Below, piece after piece: positions 29,467 to 38,522 of a stretch of 64,000 nucleotides of DNA (the first letter of the stretch is position 1; each line of letters opens with the position of its first letter). The position numbers and the translations under genes were made by a program. The stretch comes from Leucobacter chromiisoli. GTDB lineage: Bacteria; Actinomycetota; Actinomycetes; Actinomycetales; Microbacteriaceae. A model generated the notes under the pieces. The model searched no databases, was not told the DNA's origin, and was given only the letters and a program-made list of their open reading frames with translations. Location: the NCBI RefSeq assembly GCF_016522505.1, contig NZ_JAEHOH010000019.1, positions 1-64,000 of the forward strand, read 5' to 3'.

Positions 29467-30435
29467 TCAGCGCACGCGGAGGGCGCCCGCCCGGATCGAG
29501 GCCTCGAACCCCGTCGTCTCGCCGATCTGCTCGCCATCGATCTCGAAGGCGAGGGGCACCGGGAGCGATACACTCACGCTGCGGGCCCTGAGATGCGTCG
29601 TCGAGTCGGTGCTCTCGGCCACCTTGGCCTTGGAGATGAGGCGCTTCAGCCCGTTGTCCCACATCATGTTGCGCATGGTCTCGAGCCAGGCGCCGACGCC
29701 GTCGGCCCGCAGCACCAGGAGGTCCAGTTCGCCGTCGGAGGGGTTCGCATCGGGCAGCAGCGTGATCCCGCCCTGGATGGTGCCGCAGTTCGCGACGAGC
29801 AGGGTGTGCGCCTCCTCCTCGCGGGCCTCCGCGTCGTCGAGCGCGAGTGAGAACCTCACGCGCTGCGTGCCGGACGCGGCCCGTCCGAGCGATTCGACGT
29901 AGGCGAGCCAGCCGGCCCGGTCCTTGAGCCCCGCGTCCGTCTCCGCGATCATCTGGGCGTCGATGCCGAAGCCGACCATCACGACGAAGGCGTGGTGCTG
30001 CTCCTCCCCGTCGGCGAGCGTCACCCGGACCTCGCCCAGATCGAGCGGGATGCCCTCGTCGGCCATCGCCCGCGCGAACGCCGCCTGCGGGTCGCCGAGG
30101 GGCACGCCGAGGTTGCGGGCCAGCAGGTTGCCGGTGCCGAGCGGGACGATGCCGAGGTCGGCGGTGCCGTCGGCCCGCCCGAGGCGCTCGGCCACGGCCC
30201 GAACGGTCCCGTCGCCGCCCACGGCGACGACCACGCCGCATCCCGCGTCGAGCGCCCGCTGCGCGGCCTCCTGGCCGGGATCCTCGAGCGTGGTCTCGAA
30301 CCAGAGCAGCTCGGGTTCGCCGTTCGCATCGGCCGCGATCCCCGCGGCCTCCGCGAGGGCCTCCTCGAAGGCGGCCGACAGCTTGCCCCGCTCGGCCTTC
30401 GACGGATTCCAGACGATCCCGATCTTCTCGCTCAT
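29467..30435 (-). CDS. Diacylglycerol kinase family lipid kinase
   Basis: 322 residues. The catalytic-domain signature VVAVGGDGTVRAVAERL (~71-87) and the LGIVPLGTGNLLARNL motif (~94-109) identify a DagK/YegS-like lipid kinase; the C-terminal beta domain carries FEIDGEQIGET. Substrates in actinobacteria include diacylglycerol and other lipid alcohols; not resolvable here. ATG 30435 follows AAGGGG. It is convergent to panB. Confidence 0.88.
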   Translation of the reverse strand: MSEKIGIVWNPSKAERGKLSAAFEEALAEAAGIAADANGEPELLWFETTLEDPGQEAAQRALDAGCGVVVAVGGDGTVRAVAERLGRADGTADLGIVPLGTGNLLARNLGVPLGDPQAAFARAMADEGIPLDLGEVRVTLADGEEQHHAFVVMVGFGIDAQMIAETDAGLKDRAGWLAYVESLGRAASGTQRVRFSLALDDAEAREEEAHTLLVANCGTIQGGITLLPDANPSDGELDLLVLRADGVGAWLETMRNMMWDNGLKRLISKAKVAESTDSTTHLRARSVSVSLPVPLAFEIDGEQIGETTGFEASIRAGALRVR

Positions 30436-30549
30436 GTAGACCCCTTCGAGTTCGCTCCAGGCGCGCGGAGGTCGCGCCACCCTCAGCTTGCCGCTTCGCG
30501 TCACGCCGGTCAATGAGAAGCAGCGTCGGCTTGTGTGTCAGATTTTATT

Positions 30550-30596
30550 AACATATCAGAGATGTTATATATAGCAAACATTTGGTGAATGTGCTA
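30550..30596 (+). promoter_or_regulatory. HipB-type operators and promoter region
   Basis: An AT-rich patch (30535-30600) holds two inverted repeats: AACAT-N7-ATGTT (30550-30566) and ACATT-N5-AATGT (30578-30592), the latter extended by TAGC on the left and GCTA on the right with offset. TATATA between them (30567-30572) could be a -10 region. HipB-type antitoxins repress their own operon through such palindromes. Confidence 0.5.
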
Positions 30597-30655
30597 TTTT
30601 TTGAACATCGATGAGATGGTCGTTTTGTTTGACAGTGTGTTGAGAAGGTGATGGC

Positions 30656-31312
30656 GTGAAGGTTCTGAAGCCGGCAGACGTTTCCCGCCTGATCAAGACC
30701 GAGCGACTCAGCCGCGGGCTCACGCAGCAGGAGGTGGCCGGAGCTGTGGGGATCACCCGGCAGTCACTGGCGCGTATCGAGAAGGGGCACGGAGGTGCGT
30801 CGCTGGACACCTTCTTGCGTATCTTCTCCGCGCTCGGGATTACGCTCAGTGCCACCTCCGGGGAGCAGGAGGAAAACAGGGCGCAGAACCGCACCCTCCC
30901 TCTGGGCGGCGGAGCAGCGTTGAGCAGCCTGCTGGGGTCGAAGACCGGAAGCCCCTATGCAGATATCTTCAAACGAGCAGGCGGGACCGCTAGCGCCTCT
31001 GCCCTCAAGCAACTCCCGGGGGCAGGAACCGATTCCGTATTGAACGCCTTGAAACCGCTATCGAACACGTCGTTTCTCGGTTCGCTTGGATCGGACAGTG
31101 CTCGCTCTCCGATCGGCGCTGGGCTCGCCACGAGGATTCCAAGCATGCGGCTCCCTCGCCTCTCGTACCGGGAGCTGCTCGGAATCCCTGTCCACGAACA
31201 GGGAACGGAAGACGAACCCGAATCTCCTGGCGACGAGATCTCCCCGACCGGTGCTGACGATGACGCTGACCCCCGGATGACGAGAGGACCCGAGAATGAC
31301 TCGGACGCTTGA
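30656..31312 (+). CDS. hipB: HipB-like antitoxin with long C-terminal extension
   Basis: 218 residues. The N-terminal helix-turn-helix (~6-62, LTQQEVAGAVGITRQSLARI) is of the Cro/HipB type. The remaining ~155 residues are Ser/Gly/Pro-rich with a conserved-looking RLSYRELLGIPV (~167-178). GTG 30656 follows GAGAAGG by 7 bases. It overlaps hipA by 17 bases. GC is lower than in the neighbours, a sign of transfer. It should neutralise the adjacent kinase and repress the operon. Confidence 0.8.
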   Translation: MKVLKPADVSRLIKTERLSRGLTQQEVAGAVGITRQSLARIEKGHGGASLDTFLRIFSALGITLSATSGEQEENRAQNRTLPLGGGAALSSLLGSKTGSPYADIFKRAGGTASASALKQLPGAGTDSVLNALKPLSNTSFLGSLGSDSARSPIGAGLATRIPSMRLPRLSYRELLGIPVHEQGTEDEPESPGDEISPTGADDDADPRMTRGPENDSDA

Positions 31313-32606
31313 TGTCTATCTGTACGGTGAGCGCATCGCGACCATTGATCGACTCAGAAGCGATCTGCGACTGCGGTACACCCGCGAGCATATTGCAGGC
31401 GACGACAGCGTACCGATCTCGGTGCAGTTTCCGGTCACCCCTGAGCTGTTTATCGGCAGAGGCGTCAGGTGGTTCCTCGAGAATCTGTTGCCCGATCGTC
31501 CCGATGTGAAGGAAGCCTGGGCTGTTGAGGCCGGGTTGGACAGCACTGATGCGTTCGATCTGCTCGCTGTGTACGGTGCCGATGTGGCCGGGGCGCTGGA
31601 GTTCTATCCGCAGGGGCGGGATCCACGAGATCTCTCCGTCCATAGGCCGATCCACGAGGAAGACATCGCAGCACGGATTCGGAGTATCCGCGCGGACGAC
31701 TCCCGGTGGACGGAGGGCATCGGTAAGAACGCTCCGTTCTCGCTCGGCGGTGCGCAGGGGAAGTTTGCGCTCGCCCGCCGCGACGGCCAGTGGTGCGAGC
31801 CGACCGGGACGGCTCCTTCGACGCACATCATCAAGCCCGGGGTGAAGAACTTCGAGGGTTCGGATGTGACTGAGCACATCACGATGGAGACTGCCCGTCG
31901 TTTGGGTATTCCGGTGGCTCGTACTCACATCGAGCTCTTCGCGGGCGAGCATGCTCTGGTTGTCGAGCGGTTCGATCGTATCGAGGTCGACGGTCGGCTC
32001 ATCCGCATTCATCAAGAGGATCTGGCGCAAGCGACGGCTACACCGACGATCAAGAAGTATGAAAGCACAGGCGGCCCCGGGTACCGGAGAATATTCGATC
32101 TGTTCGACCGTTACCTCGATCCGGGGGCCGCCTCTGACGCGAAACTGAGATTTGCGGAGAGCCTCGTCTTCTCGTGGATTATCGGCCATGCGGATGGCCA
32201 CTCGAAGAATTACTCGCTCACTCTTCTGCCAGAGGGATCTTTTCTATCGCCACTCTACGATCTGAACTGCAACCCGGTATTCGAGCCGGAAGCGACGTGC
32301 CGGGCGAAAGACTATCGGGCGTTCGATTCGTTGGAACTCGCGTTTTCAGTGGGCGGCAAGCGCGCACTGGGCGAGTTCGACCGCAGCTCACTCAGAATTC
32401 TCGAGCGTGACGCCGGCCTGCAGGACGGCTATCTCGCCACGTACGCGTTCGCACTCGCAGCGCGGTTGGTGCCGACTGTGAACGAAATCATCGATGAGCT
32501 GCCGGAGAAGCTACGGCTGCTGACAGCGGTGAAGAACTTCCCGTTCGTTGCATACTCGCAGTTGAATCGTGTGGCCGATGTCCTGGACGCTCCAATGGAA
32601 CCCTGA
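31296..32606 (+). CDS. hipA: HipA-like Ser/Thr kinase toxin
   Basis: 436 residues. The N-terminal coupling domain (LDVYLYGERIATIDR) precedes the kinase. The Gly-rich loop is FSLGGAQGKFALA (~148-160), the ATP lysine lies in THIIKP, the catalytic motif is GHADGHSKNYSL (~298-309, normally NxDxHxKN) and the metal motif is PLYDLNC. E. coli HipA phosphorylates glutamyl-tRNA synthetase and induces persistence. All core residues seem intact, so the protein is probably active. It is preceded by its antitoxin and convergent to the NUDIX gene. Confidence 0.86.
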   Translation: MTRTLDVYLYGERIATIDRLRSDLRLRYTREHIAGDDSVPISVQFPVTPELFIGRGVRWFLENLLPDRPDVKEAWAVEAGLDSTDAFDLLAVYGADVAGALEFYPQGRDPRDLSVHRPIHEEDIAARIRSIRADDSRWTEGIGKNAPFSLGGAQGKFALARRDGQWCEPTGTAPSTHIIKPGVKNFEGSDVTEHITMETARRLGIPVARTHIELFAGEHALVVERFDRIEVDGRLIRIHQEDLAQATATPTIKKYESTGGPGYRRIFDLFDRYLDPGAASDAKLRFAESLVFSWIIGHADGHSKNYSLTLLPEGSFLSPLYDLNCNPVFEPEATCRAKDYRAFDSLELAFSVGGKRALGEFDRSSLRILERDAGLQDGYLATYAFALAARLVPTVNEIIDELPEKLRLLTAVKNFPFVAYSQLNRVADVLDAPMEP

Positions 32607-32644
32607 GCGTTTGAGGTTGTAGGGGTGGAGGGGCGCCGGGGACA

Positions 32645-33331
32645 CTATCGGTTCACCTCGAACTCGCGCCGTCGATCCCAGGGGAGCGCCCAGCCCAGCT
32701 GGTCGAAGAGGGTCGAGAGCACGATGCCGGTGAATCCCCAGACGGTGCTGCCCCCGAAGTGGGGCCCCAGGCGGAATGCGGCGCCGCGATGGGGGACGGG
32801 TCCGCCCAGCAGCACGGAGGTGCCCCGGGCGTCGGGATCGAGCAGCTCGGCGACGGGAACGCGGAACACCTCGACCGATTCGGTGCGGTCGGCGGCCACC
32901 CTGCTCGGCAGACCCCACCACCCGACCACGGGGGTGACCAGGTTGCCGCTGACGGGGATGTGCACGTCGGGAAGCGACCCGAGCACCTCCACGCCGGAGG
33001 GGTCGAGACCCGTCTCCTCGGCGGCCTCCCGCAGCGCGGTCGCAGGGGCGTCGGCGTCGCCCGGCTCGACCCCGCCGCCGGGGAAGGCGATCTGGCCGGC
33101 GTGGTGCCGCATCCCCTCGGCCCGCCGGGTGAGCAGCACGTCGAGCTCAGGCGGCACCGTGCGCACGGTCTCGACGGCCGGCACGCGGTCGAGCGCCCCG
33201 AAGAGGATCAGCACGGCCGAACGGCGCAGCGGGAGACCCGGATCCTCACCCTGCGGCTCGAACGGCAGCGCCGGGTCCGAGCCCAGCAGCTCGACGAGCT
33301 GCCGCCGGGCGAGGAGCGCCCCCGAGGCCAA
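32645..33331 (-). CDS. NUDIX hydrolase, CoA pyrophosphatase-like (NudL)
   Basis: 228 residues. The region HHAGQIAFPGGGVEPGD precedes the NUDIX box (GGGVEPGDADAPATALREAA then EETGL, ~84-108), a pattern typical of CoA diphosphatases (UPF0035 motif LLTRR and HHAGQIAFPGG). The likely start is TTG 33331 with AGAGGG upstream. It lies 3 bases after the accE stop on the same strand, suggesting joint transcription with the carboxylase genes. Confidence 0.82.
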   Translation of the reverse strand: MASGALLARRQLVELLGSDPALPFEPQGEDPGLPLRRSAVLILFGALDRVPAVETVRTVPPELDVLLTRRAEGMRHHAGQIAFPGGGVEPGDADAPATALREAAEETGLDPSGVEVLGSLPDVHIPVSGNLVTPVVGWWGLPSRVAADRTESVEVFRVPVAELLDPDARGTSVLLGGPVPHRGAAFRLGPHFGGSTVWGFTGIVLSTLFDQLGWALPWDRRREFEVNR

Positions 33332-33334
33332 CGC

Positions 33335-33709
33335 CTATCCCTCTGCGAGCAGGTCCGAGATGCCCTCGGGGACGCGCTGCGACCGCGACCAGGGCTCGCG
33401 GTCGCGCCGCGCGACGCGCTTCACCTGCTGGGTCTCCTCGGCGCGGACCCGTGTGAGCACCGCGATGGCGGCCGCGCGCTCCTCGTCGCTCACCTCGCGG
33501 GTCACGAAGCGGATGTCCTCGCCGCGCACGGCGTCGTCCGCATCGCCGAGCTCCTCGCGCTTGGCGGCGTCGCGCGCCGCGGCGTCGGGGGGCAGGAGAT
33601 CCTCGTCGGCCCGCGCCGCGGGGCCGGGGGCCCCGGCCGCTCCGCCCGCCGCGCCGTCCTCGTCGGCGCGGTGACGGCCGCGCCGGGGTGCGTCCTGTGT
33701 CTCGCTCAT
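33335..33709 (-). CDS. accE: Acyl-CoA carboxylase epsilon subunit
   Basis: 124 residues. The last ~55 residues carry the epsilon-subunit pattern: FVTREVSDEERAAAIAVLTR, then a spacer and WSRSQRVPEGI. The first ~60 are acidic/Ala-rich and variable. Epsilon subunits stabilise the actinobacterial acyl-CoA carboxylase alpha-beta complex, and this gene follows the beta subunit by 24 bases on the same strand, the expected place. Confidence 0.82.
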   Translation of the reverse strand: MSETQDAPRRGRHRADEDGAAGGAAGAPGPAARADEDLLPPDAAARDAAKREELGDADDAVRGEDIRFVTREVSDEERAAAIAVLTRVRAEETQQVKRVARRDREPWSRSQRVPEGISDLLAEG

Positions 33710-33733
33710 CGCGCCCTCGTGCCTCCTTCCCGC

Positions 33734-35362
33734 CTACAGCGGGATGTTGCCGTGCTTCTTGGCGGGCTGCTCGGTGCGCTTGCCCCGCAGCCCGCGCAGC
33801 GACTTGATCACGGCGAGGCGGGTGCCGGCCGGCTCGAGCACGTTGTCCAGCTCGCCGCGCTCGGCAGCGAGGAACGGGCTCGTCACGTCGGCGCTGTACT
33901 TCGCGGTGAGCTCGGCGCGGAGCGCCTCGACGTCGCGCCCCTCGGCCTCAGCCGCGGCGAGCTCCTTGCGGTACAGGATGTTCACGGCGCCGGCGCCGCC
34001 CATCACCGCGATCTCCGCCGTCGGCCAGGCGATGTTGAAGTCGGCGCCCATCTGCTTCGATCCCATCACGATGTACGCGCCGCCGTAGGCCTTGCGCGTG
34101 ATGATCGTGACGAGGGGGACGGTCGCCTCGGCGTAGGCGTAGAGCAGCTTCGCGCCGCGACGGATCACGCCCTGGAACTCCTGATCCGTGCCGGGGAGGT
34201 AGCCGGGCACGTCGACGAGCGTGAGGATCGGGATCGAGAAGGAGTCGCAGAACCGCACGAAGCGGGCGGCCTTCTCGCTCGCGTCGATGTTCAGGGTGCC
34301 GGCCATCTGGTTCGGCTGGTTCGCGACGATGCCGACGGTGCGGCCCTCGACGCGGCCGAAGCCGATGAGCATGTTCGGCGCGAACAGCGGCTGCACCTCG
34401 AGGAACTCGCCCGAGTCGAGGATCCCCTCGATGACGACCTTCATGTCGTACGGCTGGTTCGGGCTGTCGGGGATGAGCGAGTTCAGCCTGCGGTCGGCAT
34501 CGGTGATCTCGAGCGCGGTGTCGCTGTCGTAGACGGGCAGCTCGGCCAGGTTGTTGTCGGGCAGGTAGCTGATCAGGGCGCGGGCGTAGTCGAGCGCGTC
34601 GTGCTCGTCGCTCGCGAGGTAGTGCGAGACGCCGCTCGTCTGGTTGTGGGTGAGGGCGCCGCCGAGCTCCTCGAAGCCGACCTCCTCGCCCGTGACCGTC
34701 TTGATGACGTCGGGGCCCGTGACGAACATGTGGCTCGTCTTGTCGACCATGATCACGAAGTCCGTGAGCGCGGGGGAGTACACCGCGCCGCCGGCCGAGG
34801 GGCCCATGACGATCGAGATCTGCGGGATCACGCCCGAGCACATGGTGTTCAGGCGGAAGATCTTCGCGTAGTTGGAGAGGGCGACGACGCCCTCCTGGAT
34901 CCTGGCGCCGCCCGAGTCGAGGATGCCGAGCAGCGGGGCACCGGTCTTCAGCGCGAACTCCATCGCCTTGACGATCTTCTCGCCGGCGACCTCGCCGAGC
35001 GAGCCGCCGAATGTGGTGAAGTCCTGCGAGAACACGACGACCTGGCGCCCGTGGATGGTGCCCGCGCCCGTGACGACGGAGTCGCCGAAGGGCCGGTTGT
35101 GCTCCATGCCGAAGCCGTGGGTGCGGTGCTTGACGTACTTGTCGAACTCGACGAAGGATCCCGGGTCGAGCAGCTCGGAGATGCGCTCGCGGGCCGTCAG
35201 CTTGCCGCGGGGGTGCTGCTTGGCGGCTGCGGCGGCATCGCGGTCGCCGACGGCCTCCTGGTACTTGCGTCGGTGGTCGGCGATGCGGCCCGCGGTGGAG
35301 GCGAGCGACTCGGCGGCCGATGCCTCGGCGGGGGCGCTGGCGGTGGCGTTCTCTGCAGTCAC
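33734..35362 (-). CDS. accD: Acyl-CoA carboxylase carboxyltransferase (beta) subunit
   Basis: 542 residues. Carboxyltransferase features: [34 protein letters not shown], the oxyanion regions SGGARIQEG and [13 protein letters not shown], and VDVPGYLPG. It belongs to the propionyl/acetyl-CoA carboxylase beta family of actinobacteria (PccB/AccD5-like). GTG 35362 is chosen: TAGGCT lies 7 bases upstream (35370-35375 on this strand), a leaderless promoter. An upstream TTG-type start at 35413 would run through that promoter. It is divergent from the biotin ligase gene. Confidence 0.93.
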   Translation of the reverse strand: MTAENATASAPAEASAAESLASTAGRIADHRRKYQEAVGDRDAAAAAKQHPRGKLTARERISELLDPGSFVEFDKYVKHRTHGFGMEHNRPFGDSVVTGAGTIHGRQVVVFSQDFTTFGGSLGEVAGEKIVKAMEFALKTGAPLLGILDSGGARIQEGVVALSNYAKIFRLNTMCSGVIPQISIVMGPSAGGAVYSPALTDFVIMVDKTSHMFVTGPDVIKTVTGEEVGFEELGGALTHNQTSGVSHYLASDEHDALDYARALISYLPDNNLAELPVYDSDTALEITDADRRLNSLIPDSPNQPYDMKVVIEGILDSGEFLEVQPLFAPNMLIGFGRVEGRTVGIVANQPNQMAGTLNIDASEKAARFVRFCDSFSIPILTLVDVPGYLPGTDQEFQGVIRRGAKLLYAYAEATVPLVTIITRKAYGGAYIVMGSKQMGADFNIAWPTAEIAVMGGAGAVNILYRKELAAAEAEGRDVEALRAELTAKYSADVTSPFLAAERGELDNVLEPAGTRLAVIKSLRGLRGKRTEQPAKKHGNIPL

Positions 35363-35499
35363 GAATGTCAGCCTAGCGCGAGGAGGGTGCGCTCCGCGTA
35401 GGAACACCTCCAACGGATGCCGGGATCATTGTGCGGACCCCTACGAACGGCGACGCGCCCCGCCGGGGCTCCGCCGGGGCGCTGCGCTAGCCTCGAGGG

Positions 35500-36324
35500 A
35501 TGGAACTGCCCCGCACGCGCGAGCTGATGCCCCTGGTCCTGTGGCGCGAGAGCTCGCCGTCGACGAACGTCGAGCTTCGAGAGCTCGCATCCGACGACCC
35601 CGGCCTGCCGCACGGCACGGTGCTCGCCACCGCGGACCAGACGGCGGGCCGTGGGCGGGCGGGCCGGGGATGGGCCATGCCGGCCGACACGGCGCTCGCC
35701 GCGTCGGTGCTGGTGCGGGGCTTCGAGCGGAGCGGCCTCGGGCCGGGGTGGCTGCCGCTGCTCACCGGCTCCGCGATGACCGCTGCGCTGCAGCCGTGCT
35801 TCGGCGAGGGCATGCGGGTGGGCGTGAAGTGGCCGAACGACGTGCACGTGCGCGACGAGGAGGACGCGATCGCCGGGCGTCCCGGTCTGAAGCTCGTCGG
35901 GATCCTGTGCGAGATGCTGCCGGACGGCGCGATCATCGTGGGCACCGGCGTCAACCTGCTGCTGCGCGAGGAGGAGCTGCCGACCGAGCGCGCCACCTCG
36001 CTGCTCGCCGCGGGCGCCGACGTCGGCGGTGCGGAATCGCTCGCCGATCCCGCGGGGCGCGACCTCGCCGACCGCGTGCTGTCCGCCTACGCCCGTGAGC
36101 TGCTGCGACTGATCGAGCTGGCGGCGGCGGAGCCGGAGGCCGCCCGCTCCTCGGTGCTCCGCCACTCCCTGACGCTCGGCGCCGAGGTGCGCGTCCACCT
36201 GCCCGGCGGCGAGGTCGTGGACGGCCGCGCGCGGGCCCTCGCCGAGGACGGATCGCTCGCGGTCGACCGCGTCACCGGCGGAACGCTCACGGTCTCCGCC
36301 GGGGACGTCGAGCACCTGCGCTGA
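35500..36324 (+). CDS. birA: Biotin--[acetyl-CoA-carboxylase] ligase
   Basis: 274 residues. Ligase motifs: GTVLATADQTAGRGRAGRGW (~39-58, biotinyl-AMP loop), GVKWPNDVHV and KLVGILCEM. A C-terminal SH3-like domain carries the LRHSLTLGAEVRV region. No N-terminal DNA-binding domain is present, so this is a class I ligase without repressor function. It biotinylates the carboxyl-carrier subunit, and its place divergent to accD fits. TAGCCT sits 6 bases before the ATG. Confidence 0.92.
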   Translation: MELPRTRELMPLVLWRESSPSTNVELRELASDDPGLPHGTVLATADQTAGRGRAGRGWAMPADTALAASVLVRGFERSGLGPGWLPLLTGSAMTAALQPCFGEGMRVGVKWPNDVHVRDEEDAIAGRPGLKLVGILCEMLPDGAIIVGTGVNLLLREEELPTERATSLLAAGADVGGAESLADPAGRDLADRVLSAYARELLRLIELAAAEPEAARSSVLRHSLTLGAEVRVHLPGGEVVDGRARALAEDGSLAVDRVTGGTLTVSAGDVEHLR

Positions 36325-36468
36325 ACGTCGCTCGTCCCGCTCCGCGAAGGGGGAGCGCGGCGGTGCCGCGGCCGGGGACGGACTTCGTGCCACCGGCGGC
36401 GGCGGAGCGGAGTAGTGTTGCGGGTGCGCTCGACGCGCCTCTGCCCGCACTAGCCAAGGATGACGCCG

Positions 36469-37845
36469 ATGTCCGATACCCGATCCCCGCTCCCTCCCGC
36501 GACGGAGATGACCGCGCAGGTCACCGAGGGCCGCTTCAAACGCGTGCTCGGCACCCCGTCTCTGGTGCTGTTCGGTCTCGTCTACATGGTGCCCCTCACC
36601 GTGTTCACCACCTACGGCATCGTCACCTCGCTCACCGGCGGCCGCCTGGTCGACTCCTACCTCATCACCCTCGTGGTGATGCTGTTCACCGCACGGTCGT
36701 ACGCCCGCATGTCGACGGCGATGCCCTACGCGGGTTCGGCCTACGTCTACACGCAGCAGAGCCTCGGCGGCGCGACCGGCTTCCTCGTCGGGTGGGTGCT
36801 GCTGCTCGACTACCTGTTCCTGCCGATGATCAACTACCTCGTCGTCGGCCTGTACATGAACGAGTACTTCCCGGCGATCCCGAACTGGGTGTGGATCCTC
36901 GTGAGCATCGCGATCGTGACGGTGCTCAACATCGTCGGCATCGTCTCCGTCGCGCGGACGAACTTCGTCATCATCGCGGTGCAGGCCGTGTTCGTCGTGC
37001 TGTTCGTCGGGTTCGGCATCTCGACGGCCACGGGCAACGACGTCGACCTGCTCGCCCCGTTCGTCGGCGACGGCAGCGAGGCCGCGGGGCAGACCGGCGT
37101 GCTCTTCAACGGCGCGGCGATCCTGGCGCTCTCCTTCCTCGGATTCGACTCGGTGTCGACGCTCGCGGAGGAGGCGAAGGACGCCCGGCGCACCGTGCCG
37201 CGGGCCATCATGAGCGTGACGCTCGGCGCCGGTCTGATTTTCATCCTGCTGGCCTACGTCTCGCAGCTGGTGTTCCCGTCGAACGAGTTCGACAACGTCG
37301 ACACCGCCAGCACGCAGGTGATCGCAGCCGCCGGCGATTGGCTGGCCGTGCTGTTCGTCGCGGGCTACTCCGCGGGCGCGCTCGGCTCGGCCCTCACCTC
37401 GCAGGCCTCGGTCTCGCGCATCCTGTTCGCGATGGGTCGCGACGGCGTGCTGCCGCGGCCCGTCTTCGGCCGCCTCAGCAAGCGGTTCGGCACCCCGGTC
37501 ACGGCGATCTCGATCGTCTCGGTCGTGTCGCTGCTCGCCATCGTGATCGACCTCGCGACGCTGTCGAACATGATCAGCTTCGGCGCGCTCTTCGCCTTCT
37601 CCTTCGTGAACCTGTCGGTGCTCGTGCACTTCTACATCCGCAAGGGTGAGCGCAGCGGCTGGGCGTGGCTGAACAACCTGGTGCTGCCGGTCGTCGGCGT
37701 CGGGCTCACGATCTGGCTCTGGACGAGCCTCTCGCCGCAGACCTTCGTGCTCGGCCTGTCCTGGCTCGGCGTCGGCGTCGTCCTCCTGCTCATCATCACC
37801 CGCTTCTTCACCCGGCCGACGCCGACGCTCGACCTCGAGGAGTGA
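36469..37845 (+). CDS. APC superfamily amino-acid/polyamine permease
   Basis: 458 residues with about 12 hydrophobic segments. The first helix has GTPSLVLFGLVYMVPLTVFT and the conserved region SFLGFDSVSTLAEEAKDARR (~224-243) is typical of APC-family polyamine/amino-acid importers (PuuP-like). ATG 36469 is chosen because AAGGA (36456-36460) is 8 bases upstream; ATG 36460 overlaps that site. It overlaps the TetR regulator gene by 4 bases (GTGA), suggesting the regulator controls this transporter. Confidence 0.86.
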   Translation: MSDTRSPLPPATEMTAQVTEGRFKRVLGTPSLVLFGLVYMVPLTVFTTYGIVTSLTGGRLVDSYLITLVVMLFTARSYARMSTAMPYAGSAYVYTQQSLGGATGFLVGWVLLLDYLFLPMINYLVVGLYMNEYFPAIPNWVWILVSIAIVTVLNIVGIVSVARTNFVIIAVQAVFVVLFVGFGISTATGNDVDLLAPFVGDGSEAAGQTGVLFNGAAILALSFLGFDSVSTLAEEAKDARRTVPRAIMSVTLGAGLIFILLAYVSQLVFPSNEFDNVDTASTQVIAAAGDWLAVLFVAGYSAGALGSALTSQASVSRILFAMGRDGVLPRPVFGRLSKRFGTPVTAISIVSVVSLLAIVIDLATLSNMISFGALFAFSFVNLSVLVHFYIRKGERSGWAWLNNLVLPVVGVGLTIWLWTSLSPQTFVLGLSWLGVGVVLLLIITRFFTRPTPTLDLEE

Positions 37846-38522
37846 CGGGCGCCGGAGCCGGGCCGCCGCGACGCGCGGGGAGGCCGCGCACCCCGGTCCT
37901 CTCCCGCGCGACGATCATCGAGACCGGTCTGCGCCTCCTCGACGAGCGGGGCTCGGAGCGGACGGGGATGCGCGACATCGCACGTGAGCTCGGGGTCCGG
38001 CCGTCGGCGCTCTACAACCACGTGTCGGGGCGCGGCGACCTGCTCGCCGGGGTCCGCGAGCTCATGGGCGAGCGCATGGACACCTCCGCCTTCGGGAGCC
38101 GGCCCTGGGACGAGGCGCTCGCCGTGTGGGCCCGGTCGTACCGGGAGACCTTCGCCGCGCACCCGCCGACGATCGCGGTGCTCGGCGCGACGCCGCTCGC
38201 CCCCGACTCGCGGACGTCCGCCGCGTACGACCTCGTGCTGCGCGCGCTCGAGGAGGCCGGCTGGCCCCCGGCCCGCGCCCTCGCCCTGATCGTCGCGCTG
38301 GAGTCGTTCCTGCTGGGCTCCGCCCTCGACGCCGCGGCCGACGACACCATGATGGATCCCGGGCCGCGCGCGGACGTGCCGACGTTCTCGCGCGCCTACG
38401 CGGAGCACCGCGAAGCGGCGCGGGCGGCGGGGATCCGGCCGGCCGACGCGGCCTTCGAGGCCGGACTCGCCGCGATGCTCGCCGGGTTCCGCGCCGAGCT
38501 CCGGGCGCTGGTCGCCGACTAG
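37842..38522 (+). CDS. TetR-family transcriptional regulator
   Basis: 226 residues. The N-terminal helix-turn-helix (~20-65, GMRDIARELGVRPSALYNHV) is followed by a tetracycline-repressor-like C-terminal domain with an LE-SFLLGSALD region. The GTG start overlaps the permease stop. The last 4 bases (CTAG) also form the stop of the convergent purU gene. The ligand is unknown; control of the adjacent permease is inferred. Confidence 0.87.
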   Translation: MTGAGAGPPRRAGRPRTPVLSRATIIETGLRLLDERGSERTGMRDIARELGVRPSALYNHVSGRGDLLAGVRELMGERMDTSAFGSRPWDEALAVWARSYRETFAAHPPTIAVLGATPLAPDSRTSAAYDLVLRALEEAGWPPARALALIVALESFLLGSALDAAADDTMMDPGPRADVPTFSRAYAEHREAARAAGIRPADAAFEAGLAAMLAGFRAELRALVAD

